Made by a program: the position numbers and the translations under genes | Shown: positions 1 through 6,451 of the stretch, piece after piece | Layout of the letters: each line of letters opens with the position of its first letter | Numbering within the stretch: position 1 is the stretch's first letter | Assembly (NCBI GenBank): GCA_013372965.1 | Contig: JABXIR010000244.1 | Coordinates: forward strand, 1 to 7,642 | Origin: Gammaproteobacteria bacterium | GTDB lineage: Bacteria; Pseudomonadota; Gammaproteobacteria; Pseudomonadales; DSM-25080 | DNA: 7,642 bases | Reading direction: 5' to 3' | Notes under the pieces: generated by a model | Told to the model about the DNA's origin: nothing | Databases searched by the model: none | Seen by the model: only the letters and a program-made list of their open reading frames with translations

Positions 1-335
1 AGAATCGCGTCGAGGCGCCCGGGTGTCGCTACGAGCCACTTCGGATTTTTTTCAAGTGATTGACGTATCGAACCGTATTCTTTCCCGCGAGCAATACGAG
101 TGACACCAGCGGTTCGCTCCTGTTGGTGAATGCGAATTTCCTCAGCGACCTGATCCACCAGTTCTGGTGTAGCTGTTAGGTAAAGCACAACCCGTTGAGC
201 GCTTGACTCGGCATCTTTCATTAGGGCGAAGGTTTTACCGGCGCCGGTGGGTGCCCATAAGATGTTTAGGCCATCATTCGACTGCTCGAGGAACGTCGAC
301 TGAAATGGATGTAATACTCGGGTCATTGTGTACAT
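1..335 (-). CDS. SF2 DEAD-box-like helicase, N-terminal fragment (runs off left edge)
   Basis: This is the start of an ATP-dependent nucleic-acid helicase; 111 codons are visible and the frame is still open at base 1. Seen: a Walker A motif APTGAGKT at residues 28-35, preceded by HPFQ (residues 9-12) in the place where a Q-motif or HPxQ element would sit. A motif Ia-like stretch, LTATPELVDQV, follows at about residues 53-63, and a motif Ib-like TPGR at 104-107. The DEAD/DEAH box and the second RecA domain would lie beyond the window. The start is ATG at 333-335, or an in-frame ATG three codons on at 324-326; neither has a strong Shine-Dalgarno, so the choice is open. It begins 54 bases after the stop of the phosphatase gene on the same strand and is probably co-transcribed with it. 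Family membership (superfamily 2, DEAD-like) is firm. The subfamily (RNA helicase, Lhr/YprA-like DNA helicase or another) cannot be decided from this fragment. Confidence 0.8.
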   Translation of the reverse strand, partial: MYTMTRVLHPFQSTFLEQSNDGLNILWAPTGAGKTFALMKDAESSAQRVVLYLTATPELVDQVAEEIRIHQQERTAGVTRIARGKEYGSIRQSLEKNPKWLVATPGRLDAI

Positions 336-389
336 TCTCGTAACGAAAACATTGATTGTAACGCCTAACGTGGGATTGCGTGAGCAATA

Positions 390-2228
390 TTAGTCTCGCG
401 GCGGAAATTCAATGACCTGGTCACCCTTCACGAGTAGCTGATATCGAACCTGCTCTTGGTTGAAGTCGATCAAACCGACGCCCGGTTGATTCACGAGACG
501 CTTACTGCCCTCAACCGATGGGCGCCTCGCCTTAATGCGCAGTCGTCGGCGTTTGGTTAGCCAGTTCAGCGGAGATCGGGAGCCAAACAAGGCGCGATCG
601 ATCACGTCCAAGATTCGAAGCAGTCGTGTCGGGAATTGGTTTTTAAACCCTGATGCGGTGAATTGGGTGATTTTGTAATCACCTCGACGTTTTTTGAGTG
701 TGGCGTCGAAGACAAACGAGTAGTGTACATCGCCGCTCAGTATGATGAATTCATCTGGGGTGTTTCTGTGTCCGAAAATATTAAGGAGCGTCGATGCGGC
801 ACCACGGTGAGCCATCCAGTTCTCTGCATCCACCATTAAACTTTTTCCGAACCAAGTAAATACTCGCTGGATGGTTTCGATGAGTTTGACGCCAAAGACA
901 GGGGCCGCGGACACCCAAATCACCCGACGGTGGTTGAGTGAATAATCCTGCAAAGTCGACAGGGCTTCCCAGTCAAGTAACCCTGAAGGGTTCTGCGCGT
1001 TCTTCTCGGAGCGCCATCGCTGAGTTCGAGTGTCCATCACAAAGATTGGCGGAGTCGTGTCGAGCGTATAGTGCCAACTTGGCCACTGCAGTAACGTTGT
1101 TTCCAGTGCATCGAAATGGCCGCGATCACCAGTTGTTTCGAGAAATTCGACGACATTCTTTAGCAGTGAGTCTTCAAATGACGCTGGATCGTTGCCCCAG
1201 CCTTGACATATGAAATAGCCGTACAGGCCGTTTGAGATGATCCGGCGAGAAAAGTCGTGTCCGTAGGCGTTTTCTTCCCACTGACGATTAAGGTTCCAGT
1301 CATCACTGATATCGTGATCATCAAAAATCATGAGGGTCGATGTGTTCGATAATAGTGCTCGAACTTCGGGGAGACTCTGTCGGAATCGTTCGAGCTGTTT
1401 ACGCTCCTCGATGTAGCGAGGTTTGTATTTCTCACTGAGTGAGTTGTGTGTGGGCTCTAGGGACACGAGATTCCAAGGTACGTCAGACCATACCAATAGG
1501 TACATCGCGATAAATTCAGCTCGCGTGATTAGGTGGTTTTGGCTGCTATGAGACGTAAAAATCGGCTTCTTACCGGACGCGAAAAAATCGAGCAGACTTT
1601 GGCTCTGCTCTGTCTGTGGCAGCAGAGAATCACGGCCATACAGCTCGGATGCTGTCTGGTAAAGGCTTTGAGAATCTTGGATGTTAACGCCCGGAAGAGA
1701 TTCATTGTAAAGCCCAAGTTGCGCAATCAGCTGGTGAATCGAATCCAACATCGCACCTGAAACATCGTCCGCGTAGATTTGATCACCGCTAAGTATTAGC
1801 AATTCAGGTCGCTCAGACCACTCGAGGTGATTTAGAAGCGGCAGGGCGTCTTCAACTTCTGAGTGTGGCTTGCGACACGAACCTTGCGCAATCTTCGAAA
1901 GTTGATTCGGTATTTTAACTCGAGTATACCCCTGCTCATCGCGTTGTTGCTTGATATCGAAGTCAATGCTGGATCCGTCAGCTACGATTTTATATCCCAA
2001 TTCCTCTTGGCGAAGCGCCTGATGAAAGCGCGAATGCAATAAATAGATAAAACACCGTTCGCCAACCTGCAGTTGATGAACGGTGGCCGTCACCTCCTCA
2101 GAATAATCCTCGATAAGGAGTGACAGATCAACGGGAGAGGATGACACGAGCCATATAGCGATCTCGTTGACATTACATCGACGTACGATGGGGCCGGCTA
2201 GAAATTTTGGGATGTGCACTTTAGTCAT
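390..2228 (-). CDS. PhoD-like metallophosphatase family protein
   Basis: The 612-residue protein has the motif series of the PhoD-like branch of metallophosphatases. Seen in order: GSC (116-118), which matches the conserved SC at the start of the PhoD catalytic domain; LSGDQIYADD (146-155), the GDxxY metal-binding motif; FDDHDISDDW (302-311), the DDHE-like motif; DTR near 399-401; and LSGDVHYSF (497-505), the late GDxH motif. Residues 1-110 look like the N-terminal beta domain of the family (GPIVRR..., then IAIWLVSSSP). There is no signal peptide: the RR at 16-17 lacks a Tat consensus and a following hydrophobic core, so a cytoplasmic location is inferred, unlike secreted PhoD of Bacillus. 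The C-terminus has a basic patch (KRRRLRIKARR, 559-569). The ATG is preceded only by a weak Shine-Dalgarno, but homology-like sequence begins immediately. The substrate is unknown; a phosphodiester or phosphomonoester is a family-level inference. It is the first gene of a minus-strand pair with the helicase. Confidence 0.85.
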   Translation of the reverse strand: MTKVHIPKFLAGPIVRRCNVNEIAIWLVSSSPVDLSLLIEDYSEEVTATVHQLQVGERCFIYLLHSRFHQALRQEELGYKIVADGSSIDFDIKQQRDEQGYTRVKIPNQLSKIAQGSCRKPHSEVEDALPLLNHLEWSERPELLILSGDQIYADDVSGAMLDSIHQLIAQLGLYNESLPGVNIQDSQSLYQTASELYGRDSLLPQTEQSQSLLDFFASGKKPIFTSHSSQNHLITRAEFIAMYLLVWSDVPWNLVSLEPTHNSLSEKYKPRYIEERKQLERFRQSLPEVRALLSNTSTLMIFDDHDISDDWNLNRQWEENAYGHDFSRRIISNGLYGYFICQGWGNDPASFEDSLLKNVVEFLETTGDRGHFDALETTLLQWPSWHYTLDTTPPIFVMDTRTQRWRSEKNAQNPSGLLDWEALSTLQDYSLNHRRVIWVSAAPVFGVKLIETIQRVFTWFGKSLMVDAENWMAHRGAASTLLNIFGHRNTPDEFIILSGDVHYSFVFDATLKKRRGDYKITQFTASGFKNQFPTRLLRILDVIDRALFGSRSPLNWLTKRRRLRIKARRPSVEGSKRLVNQPGVGLIDFNQEQVRYQLLVKGDQVIEFPPRD

Positions 2229-2332
2229 ACCGTAGATGCTATCGGTATTTGTTAGTAAAAAGAAGCTGTATCGACCTCAGGTAGGTCGTAGGGATGATGC
2301 AAATCACGATGGCATTGAGTAAATTCCATCTA

Positions 2333-2350
2333 TTGACAGCGCTGTCATTT
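2333..2350. promoter_or_regulatory. LacI-type operator O1 upstream of edd
   Basis: The core TGACAGCGCTGTCA at 2334-2347 is a perfect 14-bp palindrome with a central CpG, the hallmark of LacI-family operators, and it fits the degenerate pattern TGWNANCGNTNWCA. The 18-base element at 2333-2350 recurs with one mismatch 34 bp downstream as O2. The TTGACA at 2333-2338 also equals a sigma-70 -35 hexamer, but no good -10 lies 16-18 bases on, so I read it mainly as protein-binding DNA. From memory, NagR- or GluR-like LacI regulators of other gammaproteobacteria use similar boxes. The cognate regulator is not in the window. Confidence 0.75.
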
Positions 2351-2357
2351 GCTGTCA
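2351..2357. promoter_or_regulatory. Operator half-site GCTGTCA between O1 and O2
   Basis: This exact copy of the right half of the operator lies 3 bases after O1. Together with the left half of O2 (TGACAGC, 2368-2374) it forms an inverted repeat with a 10-base spacer. It could be a relic of a third full operator or an auxiliary contact; the sequence alone does not decide. Confidence 0.45.
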
Positions 2358-2366
2358 AAGTTCGTT

Positions 2367-2390
2367 TTGACAGCGCTGTCTTTTAACAGC
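2367..2390. promoter_or_regulatory. LacI-type operator O2 with trailing half-site
   Basis: GACAGCGCTGTC at 2369-2380 is a perfect 12-bp palindrome. The 18 bases at 2367-2384 match O1 at 17 of 18 positions. TAACAGC at 2384-2390 matches six of seven bases of the left half-site. The O1 and O2 centres are 34 bp apart, a little over three helical turns, so bound dimers would sit on roughly similar faces. This again contains TTGACA (2367-2372) without a convincing -10 partner. Confidence 0.75.
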
Positions 2391-2420
2391 TTGCGAAGTG
2401 TGGAGCGCGGGTTGCTTAAA

Positions 2421-2443
2421 AGATGGCGCTGTAAATTTATAAA
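2421..2443 (+). promoter_or_regulatory. Candidate edd promoter -10 with degenerate operator O3
   Basis: AGATGGCGCTGTAA at 2421-2434 matches the O1 palindrome at 10 of 14 positions, including the uninterrupted run GCGCTGT. It is followed by TATAAA at 2438-2443, five of six bases of the sigma-70 -10 consensus. The best upstream -35-like hexamer, TTGCTT at 2412-2417, gives a 20-base spacer, which is too long for an ordinary promoter, so the promoter assignment is tentative. If it is right, transcription would start about 20 bases before the edd ATG, and a protein on O3 would cover the promoter core. Confidence 0.3.
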
Positions 2444-2472
2444 AGAAGTAATCAAGCTTGTAGAGGCCAATA

Positions 2473-4275
2473 ATGAGCCAGAATGTATTCGTAAACTCGT
2501 TGGTCCAAGACGTAACCAACGAGATCATTGAGCGCTCTCGCGTTTCTCGCGAGGCGTATATCACTGCCATGACAAACGCACGTGCAGCCGGGACGGCTCG
2601 TGCTCACGTCAGTTGCGGCAACCTTGCCCATGCCATGGCAGCATGTAACAAACATGACAAAGACTTGCTCGCGGTCGGCAGAACGAAGAACGTTGGGATA
2701 GTGACTTCGTTCAACGACATGTTATCGGCACATCAACCTTACGAAAATTACCCAGAACGTATTAAGGCTAAGGCAACTCAGCTCGGTGCAACCGCGCAGG
2801 TTGCGGGTGGTGTGCCGGCGATGTGCGACGGAGTAACCCAAGGCCGCGGCGGAATGGAACTGTCGCTGTTTTCTCGCGATGTGATTGCGATGTCTGCCGC
2901 CGTCGCGATGAGTCACGACGTATTTGATGCGGGCTTATACCTTGGTGTGTGCGACAAAATCGTACCGGGATTAGTGATTGGCGCATTACGCTTCGGCCAC
3001 TTACCAACGGTCTTCGTTCCCGCAGGGCCGATGGCAACCGGCTTGAGTAACAGCGAAAAAGTCCGCGTTCGGCAGCTGTATGCAGAGGGCAAAGCGTCCC
3101 GAGATGAGCTTTTAGCGGCGGAGTCGGCGAGTTACCATTCATCGGGAACCTGTACGTTTTACGGCACCGCTAACTCAAACCAAATGATGCTTGAAGTGAT
3201 GGGCCTGCAGTTGCCAGGTTCGAGCTTCGTGCCACCCGAAGGCGATCTCCGCGAGAAGCTTACCGAAGCAGCGGTCGATGCTGCATTGAATAAAGCGCCT
3301 GCAATGGCGGAGGTTGTCGATGAACGCAGCTTCGTTAATGCGATTGTTGCACTGTTGGCTTCGGGCGGCTCGACAAATCACACGTTGCACTTAATGGCCA
3401 TGGCCGCATCAGCGGGCGTTAAGTTACTTTGGGATGATTTTGCGAAGCTATCCGAGGTTGTTCCGCTACTGTGCCGAATCTATCCAAATGGTAAAGCCGA
3501 TGTGAATCACTTCCATGCAGCGGGTGGTATTGCTGTTTTAGTTGGTAATCTGCTCGACGCAGGTTTGTTGCACTCAGACGTTAAAACAGTCACCGGTGGC
3601 TCTCTAGAAGACTACCGTCTGACGCCAGTTATCGAAAACGGTGAGCTGGTTTGGCGTGCGTCGATAACGCAAAGCGCCGACGATAGTATTATTCGCGCTT
3701 GTGACAACCCGTTCTCAAAGAATGGCGGACTTCAGTTACTAAAAGGTAATGTGGGTCGCAGTGTCATTAAGGTAAGTGCCGTCGATCCTTCGCGACAGGT
3801 CATCTCCGCTCCGGCGAAAGTGTTCTTCAGTCAAAAGGCATTAAAAGACGCCTTTGCTGCCAATCAGTTAAACGAAGATTTTATTGCCGTCGTGCCCTTC
3901 CAAGGCCCTAAAGCGATGGGAATGCCAGAGCTGCATCAGCTCACGCCTGCGTTGGGCGTGCTCCAAGATCGCGGCTTTAAAGTAGCGCTTGTAACGGATG
4001 GTCGTATGTCGGGGGCTTCAGGTAAAGTGCCGGCGGCGATACACATGTCACCTGAAGCGCTCGATGGCGGAAACATCGGTAAAATTCGCGATGGCGATAT
4101 GATTCACTTAAACTGTCAAACGGGTGAGCTTGTCGTGGACGCAGACCTCGACGCGCGACCCGTTAACGTACCTGAGCTGCCTTCAGTTGGATTCGGCCGA
4201 GAACTCTTTGGTGGGTTCCGTGATATCGTGTCGAAGGCTGAGCAAGGTGCAACCGTGTTCAATTTCGGAGAATAA
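2473..4275 (+). CDS. edd: 6-phosphogluconate dehydratase (Edd)
   Basis: This cytosolic Fe-S enzyme of the Entner-Doudoroff pathway dehydrates 6-phosphogluconate to 2-keto-3-deoxy-6-phosphogluconate (KDPG). The 600 residues match the usual family length of just over 600. Seen: the IlvD/Edd-fold motifs GGVPAMCDGVTQGRGGMELS (112-131), GVCDK (158-162), HSSGTCTFYGTANSNQM (222-238), LLASGGSTNHT (294-304) and the C-terminal LVTDGRMSGASGKVPAAIH (506-524). Cys118, Cys160 and Cys227 are in the positions expected for the iron-sulfur cluster ligands. GPMATGLSN (185-193) and the SGTCTFYGTANSNQM block mark Edd rather than the dihydroxy-acid dehydratase IlvD. The ATG has a good Shine-Dalgarno (AGAGG, 2462-2466) six bases upstream. 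It is the first gene of the edd-zwf-pgl-eda operon, directly downstream of the operator array, so it is likely controlled by that repressor. Confidence 0.97.
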   Translation: MSQNVFVNSLVQDVTNEIIERSRVSREAYITAMTNARAAGTARAHVSCGNLAHAMAACNKHDKDLLAVGRTKNVGIVTSFNDMLSAHQPYENYPERIKAKATQLGATAQVAGGVPAMCDGVTQGRGGMELSLFSRDVIAMSAAVAMSHDVFDAGLYLGVCDKIVPGLVIGALRFGHLPTVFVPAGPMATGLSNSEKVRVRQLYAEGKASRDELLAAESASYHSSGTCTFYGTANSNQMMLEVMGLQLPGSSFVPPEGDLREKLTEAAVDAALNKAPAMAEVVDERSFVNAIVALLASGGSTNHTLHLMAMAASAGVKLLWDDFAKLSEVVPLLCRIYPNGKADVNHFHAAGGIAVLVGNLLDAGLLHSDVKTVTGGSLEDYRLTPVIENGELVWRASITQSADDSIIRACDNPFSKNGGLQLLKGNVGRSVIKVSAVDPSRQVISAPAKVFFSQKALKDAFAANQLNEDFIAVVPFQGPKAMGMPELHQLTPALGVLQDRGFKVALVTDGRMSGASGKVPAAIHMSPEALDGGNIGKIRDGDMIHLNCQTGELVVDADLDARPVNVPELPSVGFGRELFGGFRDIVSKAEQGATVFNFGE

Positions 4276-4278
4276 ACT

Positions 4279-5736
4279 ATGTTGGGCGTGCCGTTTGATC
4301 TTGTAATTTTCGGCGGTGGCGGAGATCTCTCTTGCCGCAAACTGATTCCAGCGATGTACCGAGCGTATCGTGAGGGGCATTTCGTTCCCGAAAGCCAGCT
4401 CATTATCACGGTACGAGGACAAGATGAGCTAGCTACCGTAAAAGACCATATTCTTCAGAAGCTCATTGAGTTTTTGAAAGAAGGTGAATACGAAGTAGAA
4501 GCCGCCCAGCAGTTCATGACCTTGGTGAAGCCGGTGGTCGTTGATATCGCAGAGCGCAACGATAGCTGGGAGTCACTTCGCGATGTGCTTTCCGAAGATG
4601 AGTCCAGAGCTCGTGTATTCTATTTGGCGATCCCTCCGGCAATTTTTGGATTGTGCTGTGAGCAACTCGACCATTTTGGCCTAAATCATGCTAATTCGCG
4701 CGTCGTCGTAGAGAAACCGCTGGGTTACGATGCGCAATCGGCCAATGAATTACACAGCAAAATGGCGCTGTACTTTGACGAAAGTCAAACGTTCCGAATC
4801 GATCATTATTTAGGTAAAGAACCTGTCCAAAATCTAATGGCCCTGCGTTTCGGTAACACCCTGTTTGAGCATCTTTGGGATGCCAAAACCATTGATCATG
4901 TCCAAATCTCGATCAGTGAGGAAGTGGGTGTTGAGGGGCGTGCAAATTTTTATGATGGTGCCGGTGCGGCGCGCGATATGGTTCAAAACCACATCTTGCA
5001 GCTGTTGTGTCTTGTCGCCATGGAATCGCCGAACAAATTAAACGCCGACGACATTCGCGCGGAAAAGGTCAAGGTCCTAAAGGCATTACGGCCGATCGTT
5101 GGCGAAGATGTTGATCGCCATACCGTGCGAGGTCAATACGTCGCCGGTAGTGTAGGTGGGAAAATGGTGAAGGGCTACCTAGAAGAACTCGATGCCAATT
5201 CCACAACCGAAACCTTCGTCGCAGTCCGCACGTTTATCGATAACTGGCGCTGGGCGGGTGTTCCGTTTTATCTGCGAACGGGCAAGCGCCTTGCGAAGCG
5301 TTGCGCAGAAATCATGATTCAATACAAAGACGTCTCGCACAACGTATTTCCTGGAAATGAACGCCTGTGTCCGAACCGTTTAGTGATTCGATTACAGCCG
5401 GAAGAGCAGGTTCAATTGCACGTTATGACAAAGCAATTAGATTGCCAAGATATGGTGCTTAAGCCGGTAACACTCGATTTGAACTTGGCGGATACCTACG
5501 ATTCGAACTACAGCGATGCTTATAAACGTCTCATTTTAGACGTGGCTCAAAACAACGCGGCACTATTTGTGCACCGTGATGAAGCGACCGCGGCCTGGGA
5601 GTGGATCGATCCTGTGATCGAATACTGGAGAGAACAGGGCGCTCCTTCACTCTACCGATCCGGCTCTTGGGGACCGGATGCCTCGGATCGATTGTTAGCC
5701 GAGGACGGAAAGAGTTGGTTCAATGCAGAACAATAA
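4279..5736 (+). CDS. zwf: Glucose-6-phosphate 1-dehydrogenase (Zwf)
   Basis: The enzyme oxidises glucose-6-phosphate to 6-phosphogluconolactone with NAD(P)+, feeding the Entner-Doudoroff and pentose-phosphate routes. The 485 residues are typical for bacterial G6PDH. Seen: an N-terminal Rossmann fingerprint FGGGGDLSCRKL (11-22), EKPLGYD (145-151), the signature RIDHYLGKE (173-181) and, at N237-H238 in MVQNHILQLL, the histidine that acts as catalytic base in the family. Lys21 and Lys180 correspond to conserved substrate-site lysines. The C-terminal domain shows WRWAGVPFYLRTGKRL (323-338). The dinucleotide loop reads GGGGDLS instead of the commoner GATGDLA or GGTGDLS; the cofactor preference cannot be read from this. 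The ATG lies three bases after the edd stop, with GGAG (4267-4270) inside the end of edd as ribosome-binding site, which implies tight translational linkage. Confidence 0.97.
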   Translation: MLGVPFDLVIFGGGGDLSCRKLIPAMYRAYREGHFVPESQLIITVRGQDELATVKDHILQKLIEFLKEGEYEVEAAQQFMTLVKPVVVDIAERNDSWESLRDVLSEDESRARVFYLAIPPAIFGLCCEQLDHFGLNHANSRVVVEKPLGYDAQSANELHSKMALYFDESQTFRIDHYLGKEPVQNLMALRFGNTLFEHLWDAKTIDHVQISISEEVGVEGRANFYDGAGAARDMVQNHILQLLCLVAMESPNKLNADDIRAEKVKVLKALRPIVGEDVDRHTVRGQYVAGSVGGKMVKGYLEELDANSTTETFVAVRTFIDNWRWAGVPFYLRTGKRLAKRCAEIMIQYKDVSHNVFPGNERLCPNRLVIRLQPEEQVQLHVMTKQLDCQDMVLKPVTLDLNLADTYDSNYSDAYKRLILDVAQNNAALFVHRDEATAAWEWIDPVIEYWREQGAPSLYRSGSWGPDASDRLLAEDGKSWFNAEQ

Positions 5737-5752
5737 GGAATCTTGAGTGGTG
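5737..5752 (+). promoter_or_regulatory. Ribosome-binding site and tandem GTG starts of pgl
   Basis: The zwf stop codon merges into a Shine-Dalgarno (TAAGGAA, 5734-5740). Two consecutive in-frame GTG codons follow at 5747 and 5750. An in-frame TGA at 5744-5746 rules out any earlier start, and the first in-frame ATG is 15 codons further on, past sequence that looks like a normal Pgl N-terminus. Spacing favours the first GTG (six bases) but the second (nine) is also usable. Confidence 0.7.
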
Positions 5753-6442
5753 ATTAACGAGTTTACAACAGCCGATGCTCAAATCTCGGCAATGGCCGAG
5801 GTGATTATTGAGGCGCTAAACGACGGTATCGTTGAACGTGGCCGAGGGTGTTTGGCAGTTTCGGGCGGCAACTCGCCGAAGCCTTTATATCAAGCGCTTG
5901 CTCAGAGCGATCTCGACTGGGAGAAAATCGACATTGTCATGGTCGATGACCGCTTTGTTCCACTCGGACATAAAGCCAGCAACGAGACAATGATTCGAGA
6001 GACTCTACTCGTGGGTGAAGCTGAGAAGGCGACGTTCTGGCCACTTTACGCCGAGGGTGAGTTGGCCGCGGTCGCGAATCAACGCGCTCAGGAATGGAAA
6101 GACTTGCCTTCGCCTGATTGTGCCGTGATGGGTATGGGAAGCGACGGTCATACGGCATCGTGGTTCCCGGACGCGGACGGTTTGGACAATGCCTTAGCAC
6201 CCACGTCTAATGTGGTCGTACCGGTGATCGCTAAGAAGTCGGAAGTCACTGGTGACTTCCTCGAGCGGCTGACGGTGAGTTACGGCTATTTGCGTGATTG
6301 CCCGGTTCGCTTGTTATTGATGTCGGGCGCCGAGAAACGCGCGGTTTTTGAAACGGCTTGTGGTGACGGTGCGATCAACGACATGCCGATCAGAGCCCTT
6401 ATTCGAGACATGCACTCTATTACTGCCTACTGGACGGAATAA
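5747..6442 (+). CDS. pgl: 6-phosphogluconolactonase (Pgl, DevB type)
   Basis: The enzyme hydrolyses 6-phosphogluconolactone from Zwf to 6-phosphogluconate, the substrate of Edd. The 231 residues fit the DevB/SOL family, which resembles glucosamine-6-phosphate deaminase. Seen: LAVSGGNSPKPLYQAL (36-51), the sugar-phosphate loop; VDDRFVPLGHKASN (66-79), matching the family pattern DERxVPxxHxxSN with a conservative D for E; and MGMGSDGHTASWFP (128-141), matching the G-x-G-x-DGHTASLFP signature. RLLLMSGAEKRAVFE (188-202) completes the fold. The GHTAS(x)FP motif distinguishes it from NagB deaminases, and its place directly after zwf supports the role. Translation begins at a GTG 10 bases after the zwf stop. 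It should be cytosolic and co-transcribed with the rest of the operon. Confidence 0.95.
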   Translation: MVINEFTTADAQISAMAEVIIEALNDGIVERGRGCLAVSGGNSPKPLYQALAQSDLDWEKIDIVMVDDRFVPLGHKASNETMIRETLLVGEAEKATFWPLYAEGELAAVANQRAQEWKDLPSPDCAVMGMGSDGHTASWFPDADGLDNALAPTSNVVVPVIAKKSEVTGDFLERLTVSYGYLRDCPVRLLLMSGAEKRAVFETACGDGAINDMPIRALIRDMHSITAYWTE

Positions 6443-6451
6443 ATTTAAACC

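Noticed and set aside
375..388. Short inverted repeat ATTGC-GTGA-GCAAT between the phosphatase and helicase genes
   Set aside because: A five-base stem with no T-tract is too weak to call a terminator or operator, and the genes look co-transcribed.
938..1760. Plus-strand open frames of 75-91 codons inside the phosphatase gene
   Set aside because: They lie antisense to a protein with intact family motifs and show no recognisable domain or ribosome-binding site.
2333..2390. CRISPR or mobile-element repeat
   Set aside because: The repeats are only two short palindromic copies with a 16-base spacer in a promoter region, with no cas genes, transposase or target duplication.
2229..2472. HexR-type box upstream of edd
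   Set aside because: I looked for TGTA...TACA-type palindromes expected of HexR and found none; the only strong palindromes are the LacI-type boxes.
2768..3142. Minus-strand open frame of 124 codons inside edd
   Set aside because: It is fully antisense to strongly conserved Edd motifs, and its Arg/Ser/Pro-rich composition is typical of a shadow frame.
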